Positions 25,761 through 34,288 are shown, numbered from the stretch's first letter. The stretch is 39,009 nt of DNA from Candidatus Kuenenia stuttgartensis (GCA_945891385.1 CAMDDJ010000026.1:1-39009); one strand, 5' to 3'. The notes: generated from the letters alone by a model not told the origin. Numbers and translations are program-made.

Positions 25761-27080
25761 ATGCCCGACAGCCTGCTCGACGCGAACTTCTGGCTGACCG
25801 CCCTGGCGATTCTCGGGCTCTTGTCCCTGTCGGCGTTTTTCTCCGGCTCCGAGACGGCGCTCACGGCCGCATCCCGTGGCATCCTCCGCTCTCAGGCCGA
25901 CAAAGGCTCGCGCGGCGCCAAGACCGCGCTCGAGGTGACTGACGACAGCGAGCGGATGATCGGGGCGCTGCTCCTGGGCAACAACGTGGTCAACATTCTC
26001 TCGGCCTCGCTGGCCACGGCGTTGCTGACCCGGATCTTCGGCACGTCGGGTGTGGCGATCGCCACGCTCGTGATGACGGTGCTGGTGCTCGTCTTCGGCG
26101 AAGTGCTCCCCAAGACGCTTGCGATCACCGTACCCGAGACCGTGGCCGCACGCGTGGCTCCCGTGATCAGGCTCATCATGTGGCTGTTCGGCCCGGTGAT
26201 CGGACTTGTGCAGGGGCTCGTCCGAGGAGTACTGGGCATCTTCGGAGTCCGCACCGACCCGGAACGCAATGTGCTCTCGCTCCGCGAGGAGATCGCCGGG
26301 GCGATCGCGCTCGGGCATTCGGAGGGCGTGATGGAGAAAGAGGATCGCGATCGGCTGCTCGGCGCTCTCGACCTTTCCCACCGCAACGTCTCGGAGATCA
26401 TGACCCACCGTCGGCAGATCGAGATGATCGACGCGAGCCGGCCACCGGCGGAGATCGTCGCACAGGTCTTGGCCTCACCCCACACGCGGCTCCCGGTCTT
26501 CCGCGGCAGCGACGAGAACATCCTCGGGGTGCTCCATGCCAAGGAGTTGTGGCGGGCGATGGAGAAGCATGTGCGAGAGGCCGGTGGAGATTGGTCGGCA
26601 CTCGCCCGGATCGACGTGGTCGCCGTGTCGATGCCCGCTTATTTCATTCCCGAGACCACGCCCCTCGACGAGCAGATGCGGCAGTTCCTTCGCCGCCGAA
26701 CCCACTTCGCCCTGGTCGTGGACGAGTATGGCGCGCTTCAGGGGCTGATCACGCTCGAGGACATCCTGGAGGAGATCGTCGGAGAGATCACCGACGAGTT
26801 CGACGTCGGCGAAGACCGGGCGATCGAGCGGACCGAGGGCGGCGACTACCTGGTCGATGCGACGTTGGCGATCCGCTCGCTCAACCGCGCCCTCGACTGG
26901 CAGTTGCCCGATGAGGAGGCGACGACGGTGGGGGGGTTGGTGATCCACGAGGCCCAGGTGATCCCCAACGTCGGGCAGACTTTTCACCTGCACGGACTCG
27001 AGATCGAGGTGGTGGGCAAGGAAGGCAACCGCCTGACGCGACTGCGGATCCGGCCGCCGGAAGCTGGGGGAGCCGGGTAG
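25761..27080 (+). CDS. CNNM/CorC-type membrane protein with CBS domains
   Basis: A 439-residue inner-membrane protein of the HlyC/CorC (CNNM) family, members of which act in magnesium or cobalt efflux. The DUF21 domain at about 1-190 has three to four hydrophobic spans and the marker FFSGSETALTAASR. A linker reading LREEIAGAIALGHSEGVME leads to a CBS pair at about 205-340 (EIMTHRRQIEMID; THFALVVDEYGALQGLITLEDILEEIVGEI). A CorC_HlyC domain closes the protein (about 350-435). The ATG at 25761 begins directly before the first span; no strong ribosome binding site is visible. TATCCT at 25680-25685 is a weak -10 candidate. Ion specificity cannot be read here, and older annotations as hemolysin are not supported. 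Confidence 0.9.
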   Translation: MPDSLLDANFWLTALAILGLLSLSAFFSGSETALTAASRGILRSQADKGSRGAKTALEVTDDSERMIGALLLGNNVVNILSASLATALLTRIFGTSGVAIATLVMTVLVLVFGEVLPKTLAITVPETVAARVAPVIRLIMWLFGPVIGLVQGLVRGVLGIFGVRTDPERNVLSLREEIAGAIALGHSEGVMEKEDRDRLLGALDLSHRNVSEIMTHRRQIEMIDASRPPAEIVAQVLASPHTRLPVFRGSDENILGVLHAKELWRAMEKHVREAGGDWSALARIDVVAVSMPAYFIPETTPLDEQMRQFLRRRTHFALVVDEYGALQGLITLEDILEEIVGEITDEFDVGEDRAIERTEGGDYLVDATLAIRSLNRALDWQLPDEEATTVGGLVIHEAQVIPNVGQTFHLHGLEIEVVGKEGNRLTRLRIRPPEAGGAG

Positions 27081-27114
27081 CCCGGGCTCGCGCCGCGCGG
27101 CAACGGGAACGGCC

Positions 27115-27144
27115 TTGCGACCGGCGCGCGGCCGTCCTTATTAT
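27115..27144 (+). promoter_or_regulatory. Probable promoter of the prolyl isomerase gene
   Basis: TTGCGA at 27115-27120, an 18-base GC-rich spacer, and TATTAT at 27139-27144. It is 60 bases upstream of the ATG at 27205 and lies in the only A/T-rich patch of the gap. Confidence 0.5.
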
Positions 27145-27204
27145 CCACCGCCCCATCCCGGCCCGAAGACACTCGGGCTCTGGGGTGTTCCTCGTGGTGG
27201 TGAG

Positions 27205-28608
27205 ATGCCCATAGCCCGCTGGTTGCCCCGCGCCGTGCTGCCGTCAGGCTGGCTGATTGGAGCCTGCTTGGCCGTGTGCCTGGCCGATGGCAGGGCTTCG
27301 GCCCAACGCATGGCCGAGGGATTTGACGAGGCCGCCCGCTCCTCCCCCGGCCCGACGCTGCCGGCCGGGGACGACACGGCGGCTCCCGCCTACGTTCCGC
27401 ACGTTCCCGCGGCCCCCTCGCGGCCTGCGGGCTGGCCGAAGGGCCCGGCCACGACCGACGTCGAGAAGCATGTACTTTCGAGCATCCGAGCCCAGCCCGG
27501 CGCACCGCTCGAGGCCGAGGCGATTCCGCTCGCTGGCGACTCGGACGCGGGCGACGGCGGCATCGAGCAGGCCCAGCACCTCGCCCCCGTCGATCCGCCG
27601 CGGCCCGAGGCCCAGTCGCTCGCGGCGGCCATGGTCGTGGCCCGAGTCGGGCCGGAGGTGGTGCTCGAGGCCGACCTCCTCACGCCCAAGGCGCTCGAAT
27701 GGCTGGCCCAGGTCAGCCCCGGCATGCCGCCCGAGAAGGTTCGGGAGTTGCGACTTCAGATCTGCCAGCAGGTCCTGCCCTCCCACATCGAGACGCTGCT
27801 CGTCTACGTCGACGCCTGCCGCGAGATCCCGGAGGACAAGCTGCCGGAGATCCGGGAAAACGTCGACAAAGCCTTCGACGAACAACAGTTGCCCAGGATG
27901 ATGCAGGAGGACAACGTCGCCAACTCCCTCGAATTCGAGCAGAAGCTGCGAAGCCAGGGCATGTCGCTCGACCGGATGCGGAAGATGTTTTTCGAGCGCG
28001 GCCTGGCTCAGGAATGGCTGCGGAAAAATGTGGGCGAGGTGGACGAGATTCCCCATGCCGACCTGATCGCCTGGTACCAGAACCACCTGGCCGACTACGA
28101 GTATCCCGCCAAGGCCCGATTCGAGGCCTTGACGGTCAAGATGGGACTCAAGCGATCCCGCTCCCAAGCCTGGGACATGCTTGCCGCAATGGGCAACGAG
28201 GTGCTCGGTGGCCGCCCCCTCGCCGACGTGGCGAAGGCCCGCTCGGAAGGCCCCACCGCCTCCCTCGGCGGGGCCTTCGACTGGACCGGCCAGGGCAGCC
28301 TGGCCTCGAAGAAGCTCGACGAAGCGATCTTCTCGCTTCCCGTCGGCGAGCTCAGCGCGATCATCGAGGACGGCGAGACGCTCACGATCGTACGGGTGGT
28401 CGAGCGCAAGGCCGCGGGCCGCGTACCATTCCTCGAAGCGCAGGTGGAGATCCGCGAGACGCTCCTCGAAGAACGTCGCAAGGCGGCCACCGACGAATAC
28501 CTCGCCCGTCTCCGGGCCCGCACACCGGTCTGGACCGTCTTCGACGATCCCTCCGGCAGCGCATCCCAGCCCACGTTCACAGCGGGGCGACCCACGACCG
28601 TCCGCTGA
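27205..28608 (+). CDS. SurA-like periplasmic peptidyl-prolyl isomerase (parvulin family)
   Basis: A 467-residue exported protein. The N-terminus is a signal peptide (LPSGWLIGACLAVCLADGRASA). A Pro/Ala-rich stretch follows. Residues about 145-285 form a SurA-like helical chaperone part (ESLAAAMVVARVGPEVVLEADL, RLQICQQVLP, DKAFDEQQLPRMM). Residues about 290-410 resemble a PpiC/parvulin domain (ARFEALTVKM, GGAFDWTGQGSLASKKLDEAIFSLPVGELS shape, TIVRVVERK). Parvulins turn prolyl bonds and SurA helps outer-membrane proteins fold. The parvulin core is divergent, so it may be mainly a chaperone. The ATG at 27205 has GGTGGTGAG just upstream. It is followed by a separately promoted citrate synthase gene. 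Confidence 0.8.
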   Translation: MPIARWLPRAVLPSGWLIGACLAVCLADGRASAQRMAEGFDEAARSSPGPTLPAGDDTAAPAYVPHVPAAPSRPAGWPKGPATTDVEKHVLSSIRAQPGAPLEAEAIPLAGDSDAGDGGIEQAQHLAPVDPPRPEAQSLAAAMVVARVGPEVVLEADLLTPKALEWLAQVSPGMPPEKVRELRLQICQQVLPSHIETLLVYVDACREIPEDKLPEIRENVDKAFDEQQLPRMMQEDNVANSLEFEQKLRSQGMSLDRMRKMFFERGLAQEWLRKNVGEVDEIPHADLIAWYQNHLADYEYPAKARFEALTVKMGLKRSRSQAWDMLAAMGNEVLGGRPLADVAKARSEGPTASLGGAFDWTGQGSLASKKLDEAIFSLPVGELSAIIEDGETLTIVRVVERKAAGRVPFLEAQVEIRETLLEERRKAATDEYLARLRARTPVWTVFDDPSGSASQPTFTAGRPTTVR

Positions 28609-28632
28609 CGATCGTGGAAGACCGCGGACGAA

Positions 28633-28661
28633 TTGTCCGGCCGATCCACGCGGGATAGACT
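28633..28661 (+). promoter_or_regulatory. Probable promoter of the citrate synthase gene
   Basis: TTGTCC at 28633-28638, 17 bases, and TAGACT at 28656-28661, in the 124-base gap before the gene. AGGAG about ten bases before the ATG serves as ribosome binding site. Confidence 0.45.
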
Positions 28662-28732
28662 TCGGGCCTCGCGAACGGCAGGCTCCCTTTCCTTGTCCGG
28701 CCCGCCGTCCCGTCTGCCAGGAGTCACCCCCC

Positions 28733-30091
28733 ATGACCGTTCCCGCCTCCCACGTTTCCCCGTCCAAGGTCAAGGAATCGACTCCACCCTGGCCCGGCAC
28801 GCGGGCGGGCGGAGTGGCCCGGCTGGAGTGCGACGGGCAGACGATCGAACTGCCGACGGTGGTGGGCACGGAGGGCGAGCGGGGCATCGACATCGCCAAA
28901 CTTCGGGCTCAGTCGGGACTCATCACGCTCGACGAGGGCTACGTCAACACCGGCTCGACGACGAGCGCGATCACATTCCTCGACGGCGAGCAGGGCATCC
29001 TCCGCTACCGGGGCTATCCGATCGAGGTGCTGGCGGAGCAGTGTGATTTTGTGGAGGTCGCCTACCTGCTGATCTACGGCCAACTGCCGGACCAGGCCGA
29101 GCTGAATGCCTTCCGGAAGTCGCTCTCCCTCCACACGATGATCCACGAAGACATGCGGAGCTTCTATGGAGGCTTTCCTCGGGACGCCCATCCGATGGCG
29201 ATCGTGGGCAGCGTGGTAGGAGCACTCTCCACCTTCTACCAGGACTCGCTCGATGTGCGAGATCCACGGCAGGTCGAAGTGAGCGTACACCGGCTGCTGG
29301 CCAAGCTTCCCACGATCGCGGCCTACAGCCACAAGAAGTCGTGCGGTCAGCCGCTGATGTATCCGCAGAACGACCTCTCGTACTGCGAAAACTTCCTTCA
29401 CATGATGTTCGCGGTCCCCTGCGAGGAATACCACGTCGATCCCGACTTCGTCGACGCCCTCGACATGCTGCTGATCGTGCACGCCGACCACGAGCAGAAC
29501 TGCTCCACCTCCACGGTGCGGATGGTGGGCTCGAGCGACGCCAACCTATTCGCCAGCATCTCGGCCGGCATCTCCGCCCTCTGGGGACCGCTGCACGGGG
29601 GCGCGAACCAGGCCTGCGTGGAAATGCTCGAGCAGATCGTCGCCGACGGCGGCAACGTGCGAAAGTACGTCGATCTCGCCAAGAAGAAAGACTCGGGCTT
29701 CCGCCTGATGGGCTTCGGCCACCGCGTTTACAAGAATTACGACCCGCGTGCGAAGCTGATCAAAGCCACCTCGGACAAGCTTCTGGCCAAGATCGCCCGC
29801 CACGACCCGCTGTTCGACATCGCCCAACAGCTCGAGGAAGTAGCCCTTGCCGACGAATACTTCATCGAGCGGAAGCTCTACCCAAACGTCGATTTCTACT
29901 CCGGCGTGATCTACCGGGCGATGGGAATCCCCGTGCAGATGTTCACGGTGCTGTTCGCCATGGGACGGCTGCCGGGCTGGATCGCCCACTGGATCGAGAT
30001 GCACCAGTCGCCGACCAAGAAGATCTGCCGTCCCAGGCAGATCTATTCCGGCGAGAACCTCCGCGAATTCGTCGCGATCGACCGGCGGTAG
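28733..30091 (+). CDS. gltA: Citrate synthase
   Basis: A 452-residue cytoplasmic enzyme joining acetyl-CoA and oxaloacetate to citrate, the first step of the TCA cycle. Clear features are GYVNTGSTTSAITFLDG and ILRYRGYPIE near the N-terminus, the catalytic His in GPLHGGANQ near 286-294, the second active-site His in GFGHRVYKNYDPR near 326-338, and the catalytic Asp in YPNVDFYSG near 385. The C-terminus carries RPRQIYSGE. Length and the HADHEQNCSTSTVRM segment fit the bacterial GltA type. The first 30 residues are poorly conserved. The ATG at 28733 has AGGAG upstream. It is convergent with tadA. Confidence 0.96.
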   Translation: MTVPASHVSPSKVKESTPPWPGTRAGGVARLECDGQTIELPTVVGTEGERGIDIAKLRAQSGLITLDEGYVNTGSTTSAITFLDGEQGILRYRGYPIEVLAEQCDFVEVAYLLIYGQLPDQAELNAFRKSLSLHTMIHEDMRSFYGGFPRDAHPMAIVGSVVGALSTFYQDSLDVRDPRQVEVSVHRLLAKLPTIAAYSHKKSCGQPLMYPQNDLSYCENFLHMMFAVPCEEYHVDPDFVDALDMLLIVHADHEQNCSTSTVRMVGSSDANLFASISAGISALWGPLHGGANQACVEMLEQIVADGGNVRKYVDLAKKKDSGFRLMGFGHRVYKNYDPRAKLIKATSDKLLAKIARHDPLFDIAQQLEEVALADEYFIERKLYPNVDFYSGVIYRAMGIPVQMFTVLFAMGRLPGWIAHWIEMHQSPTKKICRPRQIYSGENLREFVAIDRR

Positions 30092-30101
30092 ATCGCTTCC
30101 G

Positions 30102-30166
30102 GATGGGCTTTGGTTCGCGACGCGAGTCTGTTCCCGTTGCCGAAGGGGAAGTTGACCCAACCCATC
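30102..30166. terminator. Possible bidirectional terminator between gltA and tadA
   Basis: An outer pair GATGGG (30102-30107) / CCCATC (30161-30166) and an inner pair TTCCC (30131-30135) / GGGAA (30146-30150) could form a stem-loop in the 87-base gap between the convergent genes. There is no run of T, so its strength is doubtful. Confidence 0.35.
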
Positions 30167-30178
30167 GCACGGCATCTG

Positions 30179-30652
30179 TCAGCGTTTGCCGCGAAAGAAC
30201 TCGCTCAACAGCCGACCGCACTCGCCGGCGAGCACGTGGCCTACATGCTCCACCCGATGGTTGAGCCGGACGTCCTCGAACAGCCGATAGAGGCTTTCGA
30301 CGGCGCCCGCCTTCGGATCCGGTGCCCCCCACACCACCTGCGGCACCCGAGCCTGGAGAATCGCCCCGGCGCACATCGGACAGGGCTCGAGCGTCACGTA
30401 GAGCGTGCAGCCTTCGAGCCGCCAGGAGCCGAGGGCCGCGGCGGCCTGGGTGATCGCAATCATCTCCGCGTGGGCCGTGGGATCGGCAAGTTGCTCACGC
30501 TGGTTGTGGCCCGTGCCGACCACGCGGCCGCCGGCCACCACGATCGCGCCCACCGGCACCTCGTCTTCGTCCGCCGCCGCCCGGGCCTCGTCGAGGGCCA
30601 GCCGCATCCAGCGTTCGTGGACGGAACCGCCGGGCAGGTCGAAGGATTCCAT
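30179..30652 (-). CDS. tadA: tRNA-specific adenosine deaminase
   Basis: A 157-residue zinc enzyme that converts adenosine 34 to inosine in the anticodon of tRNA-Arg(ACG), and so is usually essential. The deaminase motifs are HAE at 61-63 (His ligand and catalytic Glu) and PCPMC at 90-94 (two Cys ligands). [10 protein letters not shown] near 30-39 and [20 protein letters not shown] are typical of TadA. The C-terminus carries the usual Arg-rich [10 protein letters not shown]. The ATG at 30652 is preferred; a TTG at 30670 would add six residues. It is divergent from the four-span membrane protein. Confidence 0.93.
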   Translation of the reverse strand: MESFDLPGGSVHERWMRLALDEARAAADEDEVPVGAIVVAGGRVVGTGHNQREQLADPTAHAEMIAITQAAAALGSWRLEGCTLYVTLEPCPMCAGAILQARVPQVVWGAPDPKAGAVESLYRLFEDVRLNHRVEHVGHVLAGECGRLLSEFFRGKR

Positions 30653-30763
30653 ATTCGAAGCGAGGCTCAAGGGGTCCGAGCCGCACGGGCCCGGGGAATC
30701 GGGTACTCTTGAGTCTAGTGGTTCGTAGGGTCGTCATCGCCTGAGCTGAGGAGAATATCGCCA

Positions 30764-31495
30764 ATGGATCCCGTCACGCTCCTGCTCCGCTGGGCCCACA
30801 TCCTGGCCGCGATCACGGCCCTCGGCGGTCTCTTGTTTGCGCGGGTGGCCCTCCTGCCCACCGCCGAGGAACTTGGCTCCGAGACGGCCGACCGCATCCA
30901 TGCCGGCATCCGCCGCCGCTGGCTGCCGTGGGTGATCGGGGCGATTACGCTCCTGTTCGGCAGCGGCCTGGCGAACTACGTGCTGATGATCCGGCGGGTG
31001 AAGGCCGCCCCGGAGATCTGGGGACCGGACTGGATGCAACAAACGGGTTACCACGCGCTGTTCGGCGCAAAGTTTCTGCTGGCGATGATCGTCTTCTACC
31101 TGGCCAGCGGGCTGGTCGGCCGCGGGGCCTCGACCCAGTGGATTCGCTCCAATCGCCGCCAGTGGCTCACGGTGGCGGTGGCACTCGGCATCGGGGTCGT
31201 CCTCATATCGAGCTGGATGCGGCAACTCCACACCGGTGCCAACGATCTGCCCGACCCGGTCAAGGAATACGCAAAGACCTACATGCAAGACATCGAGTCC
31301 ACCAACCAGGCGGGCAGCGGCGGGTTCGATGACGACGAAGGGAGCCGCGGCCGATCGCCGGCTCCTGCCCAGCCCACCAACCATGTTCCGGAGAGGACCG
31401 ATGGACAAGAAGCAGAAGAAGCGGATGGAGGTGCTCCAGCAGAAGATCGCGAAACTGCAGCAACTCCTGGCGGGAGCGAAGAAGCAGCCCGATGA
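30764..31495 (+). CDS. Four-span inner-membrane protein, unknown function
   Basis: A 243-residue protein with four hydrophobic spans at about 8-28, 52-72, 97-118 and 131-150. His residues sit in span 1 (RWAHILAA) and just before span 3 (GYHALFGAK), a pattern seen in CopD-like copper or haem membrane proteins, but I cannot assign the family. After about residue 165 the sequence becomes a charged, Gly/Ala/Glu-rich tail. The last 95 bases of this tail overlap the next gene in another frame, so the tail may be unstructured or the true end may be uncertain. The ATG at 30764 has GAGGAG about twelve bases upstream. It is divergent from tadA. Confidence 0.75.
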   Translation: MDPVTLLLRWAHILAAITALGGLLFARVALLPTAEELGSETADRIHAGIRRRWLPWVIGAITLLFGSGLANYVLMIRRVKAAPEIWGPDWMQQTGYHALFGAKFLLAMIVFYLASGLVGRGASTQWIRSNRRQWLTVAVALGIGVVLISSWMRQLHTGANDLPDPVKEYAKTYMQDIESTNQAGSGGFDDDEGSRGRSPAPAQPTNHVPERTDGQEAEEADGGAPAEDRETAATPGGSEEAAR

Positions 31496-31574
31496 CCCGG
31501 CGGAGATTCCCCGGCTGGAAAAGGAACTGGCCGCCGCCCACTCAGAGCTGCATGCGATCAAGGAGAGCGGCTGA
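31401..31574 (+). CDS. Small charged helical protein (57 residues)
   Basis: Starts MDKKQKKRMEVLQQKI and continues as an almost unbroken amphipathic helix with Lys, Gln, Leu and Glu in heptad-like spacing, broken once by a DDPAEIPR turn. It is a likely helical hairpin or short coiled coil, possibly nucleic-acid or ribosome associated. GGAGAGG is seven bases upstream of the ATG, a good ribosome binding site. It overlaps the tail of the membrane protein gene by 95 bases in a different frame and precedes the kinase by 35 bases, so the three are probably co-transcribed. I believe similar short proteins occur in planctomycetes, but the function is unknown. Confidence 0.72.
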   Translation: MDKKQKKRMEVLQQKIAKLQQLLAGAKKQPDDPAEIPRLEKELAAAHSELHAIKESG

Positions 31575-31609
31575 CACAGTGCGGCGGATGAGCCGCGTGA
31601 GGGGACCGC

Positions 31610-32491
31610 ATGGGGATCGCTGATCTCTTCAAGGGGCTGTTCAAAGGCCCCAACCGGGTGGATCTCTGGCGGCGGTTCGAGCGGCTGCGAGAGAGCACTT
31701 CCGGCACGATGTCGGCCTTCTACAAGGTTCGGGATCTGAAGAGTGGCGAGATCCGCGGACTCAAGGTGATCGACCAGACGAAGGCGGCGCCGGTCGAGGG
31801 CCGTTACAAGGGCCTGAACAAGCCGTGTGAGGGTGAGATCGGTACGCTGATCTCGGGCCCCCATATCGCCCGCACGATCGAGTGGGGAGAGACGACCACC
31901 GGCGATCCGTTCGTGCTCCAGGAATTCGTCGAGGGCACGGTACTTCACACCGTGCTTTCCTCCAAGAAATCGTTGCCAGCGGACCGCCGGCTCGACTTGA
32001 TCCGGCAGGCGGCCGAGGCGATCTCCACGGTCCACGACGCCGGCTTCGTTCACCGCGACATCTGCCCGCGCAACTTCATCCTCCGGCCCGACGGCAAGCT
32101 AACCTTGTTCGATTTTGGCCTGACCGTGCCCGACAAGCCGGTGTTCCTCCAGCCAGGCAACCGGATCGGTACGCCCAACTACATGGCACCCGAGGTGGTT
32201 CGCCGCCGTCAGGCCGACAAGCGGCTCGACATCTTTTCGTTCGGGGTCACCGCCTACGAGATCGCCACCCTTGCGGCCCCCTGGCCGCGCGGCAAGACCG
32301 GCATGGCGGCCCTGGCCCACGACAGCCCACCGACCCCGATCGAAGAACATTGGCCGGAGATCCCGGCTCCGCTGGCGACGGCGATCATGGCGTGCCTGGC
32401 GGCCGAGCCGGCCAAGCGACCGGAATCGATGCAGGTTTTCCTCAAGATGATCGAAAAAGTGGGGGGCGAGTCGGTGTCTGCATCCGGCTGA
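31610..32491 (+). CDS. Divergent Ser/Thr protein kinase lacking the glycine-rich loop
   Basis: A 293-residue soluble Hanks-type kinase. Seen are the ATP lysine K52 (GLKVID), an alpha-C Glu in CEGEIGTL (75 or 77), HRDICPRN at 148-155 with the catalytic Asp150 and Asn155, DFG at 168-170, a good GTPNYMAPE at 187-195, and the RLDIFSFGV helix. The nucleotide-binding loop is unusual: STSGTMSAFYKV replaces the normal GxGxxGxV. No receptor or extra domain follows. GTGAGGGG lies just before the ATG at 31610. It follows the 57-residue protein by 35 bases. It may be active with altered nucleotide handling; targets are unknown. Confidence 0.87.
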   Translation: MGIADLFKGLFKGPNRVDLWRRFERLRESTSGTMSAFYKVRDLKSGEIRGLKVIDQTKAAPVEGRYKGLNKPCEGEIGTLISGPHIARTIEWGETTTGDPFVLQEFVEGTVLHTVLSSKKSLPADRRLDLIRQAAEAISTVHDAGFVHRDICPRNFILRPDGKLTLFDFGLTVPDKPVFLQPGNRIGTPNYMAPEVVRRRQADKRLDIFSFGVTAYEIATLAAPWPRGKTGMAALAHDSPPTPIEEHWPEIPAPLATAIMACLAAEPAKRPESMQVFLKMIEKVGGESVSASG

Positions 32492-32502
32492 AAGGGCATC
32501 CC

Positions 32503-32531
32503 TTGATCCGACCGTCCCGGCCGAATATCGT
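32503..32531 (+). promoter_or_regulatory. Probable promoter of the small basic protein gene
   Basis: TTGATC at 32503-32508, 17 bases, TATCGT at 32526-32531, giving a leader of about 95 bases. A similar TTGATT/TATCGT pair precedes the TPR protein gene. Confidence 0.42.
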
Positions 32532-32633
32532 GAAGGGCTTCCGACTGGCTGCGGGACGCCCCCGGGCGGACTGCCCGCCTCACGAAACACACGCCACGCT
32601 TGACCAGCCACACTTGATCAGGAGTTTCCTCCG

Positions 32634-32855
32634 ATGACGATGGACAAGAGCCTGCGGGTCCGAAAGGGCTCCTCGAACGTTCGCGGCGTGCTCAGCCGAG
32701 CCGAGCGGATCACGAAACTCAAGGAGCAGGAGCGTTGGACGGAAGGCCGCAGCCCGATCGGCCTGCCCAAGGTGCGGGTGCAGAAGCTCACGATGAAGAA
32801 GAAGAAGGTCAAGGAAGCCCCCGAAGCGGCCGCTGCCACCGGGAAGAAGAAGTAA
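32634..32855 (+). CDS. Small basic protein of the PVC superphylum type
   Basis: A 73-residue, very basic protein: MTMDKSLRVRKGSSNVRGVL, then SRAERITKLKEQERW, GLPKVRVQKL and a Lys/Ala tail ending in KKK. This matches my memory of the TIGR04137 family, small basic proteins of planctomycetes, verrucomicrobia and chlamydiae with a proposed but unproved link to ribosomes or RNA. The conserved block RAERIxKLKEExRWxEGxSxxGLPKVR is intact. AGGAG at 32620-32624 lies nine bases from the ATG at 32634; the in-frame ATG at 32640 is less well placed. It stands alone with its own likely promoter and is convergent with hemY. Confidence 0.85.
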   Translation: MTMDKSLRVRKGSSNVRGVLSRAERITKLKEQERWTEGRSPIGLPKVRVQKLTMKKKKVKEAPEAAAATGKKK

Positions 32856-32866
32856 GCCGCCCTGGC

Positions 32867-34288
32867 TCAGAGTTCGGCGGCGACCTGCCGGGCCGCCGCC
32901 TGGCCCGAGGCGATCACCTGCGGGATGCCCACGCCTCGATAGGCCGCACCCGCCAGGGCCAGGCCGGGCCACGCAGCGACTGCCTGTTCGATCCGACTGA
33001 CGCGGTCCGCATGTCCGACGTGATACTGCGGCATCGAAGAGGCCCAGCGATCGATCCGCTGGAACCGCGGCGTACCGGTGGCGCCGACGAGCCCGCGGGC
33101 CTCGGTGACGGCGAGTTCCACGAGGCCGCGGTCAGAGAGTTCTACCGTGGCCGGGTCGAGCGCGCCACCGAGGAAGAGCCGCATGAGGACATGGTCTGCA
33201 GGCGCGCGACCGGGAAACTTCGAGCTCGAGAAACTCACCGCCAGGGCTCGCCGGCCTGCGCTGCGGGGCACGACGAGTCCGGCCGCGTCAAGCGGATGAG
33301 CGACGTCGGCACGGCGGAAGCCGAGCGAGACCACCACTGAACCGGCGTATTCGATGCCCGTGAGCTCGGAAGCAAGCGCCGGATCCAGGGCGGCGAGCAT
33401 CGCGCCGGCGACCGGTGCTGGTACGGCGAGAATCAGGGCGGCGGCCGCTTGCTCGACCGACTGGGGGCTGCCTTCGAGCCGGCTGGTCACCGACCAGCCG
33501 GCCCCGGTCCGCGCCACCCGTTCGATCCGCCCTGTGCGAAACTCCACGCCTCGATCCCGCAACCGGTCGGCGAGCCGTGCCGGCAGCGTCTCCATGCCCG
33601 AGGCGAAGCTCGCGAATTGACCGTAGCGAGCCCCGGCCGCTTCGGCGACCTGCGGCTGGTTGCGCAGGCGGGCCCGTTCGCCAGCCCAGAGGCTGCCATG
33701 CTCACGCTCCAACTGCAGGAACTCCCCACAGGCGGCCGCCATCCCGAGCCGAGCCGGGTCGGCCGTCCAAATACCGGCCGCCAGGGGCTGCACGAGCCGC
33801 TCGAAGGCCTCGCGGCCAAGGCGGCGGGTTGCAAAGGCTTGGAGCGATTCCTCACCGGTGGTCCGTCGCGGCACCCAGCGTTCGGCCAAAACCCGGAGCC
33901 GGCCCGCCGGCGACAGCAGAGGAGTTGTTAGGATGCTCCCTATCCGCCCAGGTGCCAGGAGGCGAAAACCCGTCGGCACTGGCACCGCTCGGCCTCGATG
34001 CCAGACCAGCGCCCGCCGCACCTGCGGGTTGACGCCGATCAGTTGGTCGCCGAGGCCAAGCCGGGTGATCAATTCGATCCCTTCCGGCCGGGCCGCAAGG
34101 AAGCAATCGGCCGAACGCTCCACGAGCCAGCCATCCTCCTGAACGGTGCCGATCACGCCCCCGGGGCGGCCGGCTGCCTCGAAGATGATGACTCGACGGC
34201 CTGGGCTCGCCGCCGAGGCGGCCTCGGCGGCCGCCAAACCGGCGAGGCCGCCGCCGACGATCACGACTTCGCCTTGGTTTTCCGGCAC
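32867..34288 (-). CDS. hemY: Protoporphyrinogen oxidase (HemY type)
   Basis: A 473-residue FAD enzyme oxidising protoporphyrinogen IX or coproporphyrinogen III in haem synthesis. The FAD dinucleotide motif VVIVGGGLAGLAAAEAA opens the protein, followed by FEAAGRPGGVIGT and LVERSADCFLA. The family motif QPLAAGIWTADPARLGM lies in the middle and RWASSMPQYHVGH and LALAGAAYRGVGIPQVIASG near the end. The last block is the usual C-terminal FAD contact. A GTG at 34288 is chosen because it places the FAD motif at residue 8. The frame is open for 107 more codons upstream, but these run through the promoter zone of the TPR gene and look non-coding. Which porphyrinogen is used cannot be told from sequence. 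Confidence 0.92.
   Translation of the reverse strand: MPENQGEVVIVGGGLAGLAAAEAASAASPGRRVIIFEAAGRPGGVIGTVQEDGWLVERSADCFLAARPEGIELITRLGLGDQLIGVNPQVRRALVWHRGRAVPVPTGFRLLAPGRIGSILTTPLLSPAGRLRVLAERWVPRRTTGEESLQAFATRRLGREAFERLVQPLAAGIWTADPARLGMAAACGEFLQLEREHGSLWAGERARLRNQPQVAEAAGARYGQFASFASGMETLPARLADRLRDRGVEFRTGRIERVARTGAGWSVTSRLEGSPQSVEQAAAALILAVPAPVAGAMLAALDPALASELTGIEYAGSVVVSLGFRRADVAHPLDAAGLVVPRSAGRRALAVSFSSSKFPGRAPADHVLMRLFLGGALDPATVELSDRGLVELAVTEARGLVGATGTPRFQRIDRWASSMPQYHVGHADRVSRIEQAVAAWPGLALAGAAYRGVGIPQVIASGQAAARQVAAEL

Noticed and set aside
27244..28899. About 550-codon open frame on the minus strand opposite the prolyl isomerase gene
   Set aside because: It spans two genes and a promoter and has shadow composition and no family features.
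30719..30763. Promoter for the four-span membrane protein gene
   Set aside because: A TACTCT hexamer at 30704-30709 has no matching -35 box, so it was not listed as a feature.
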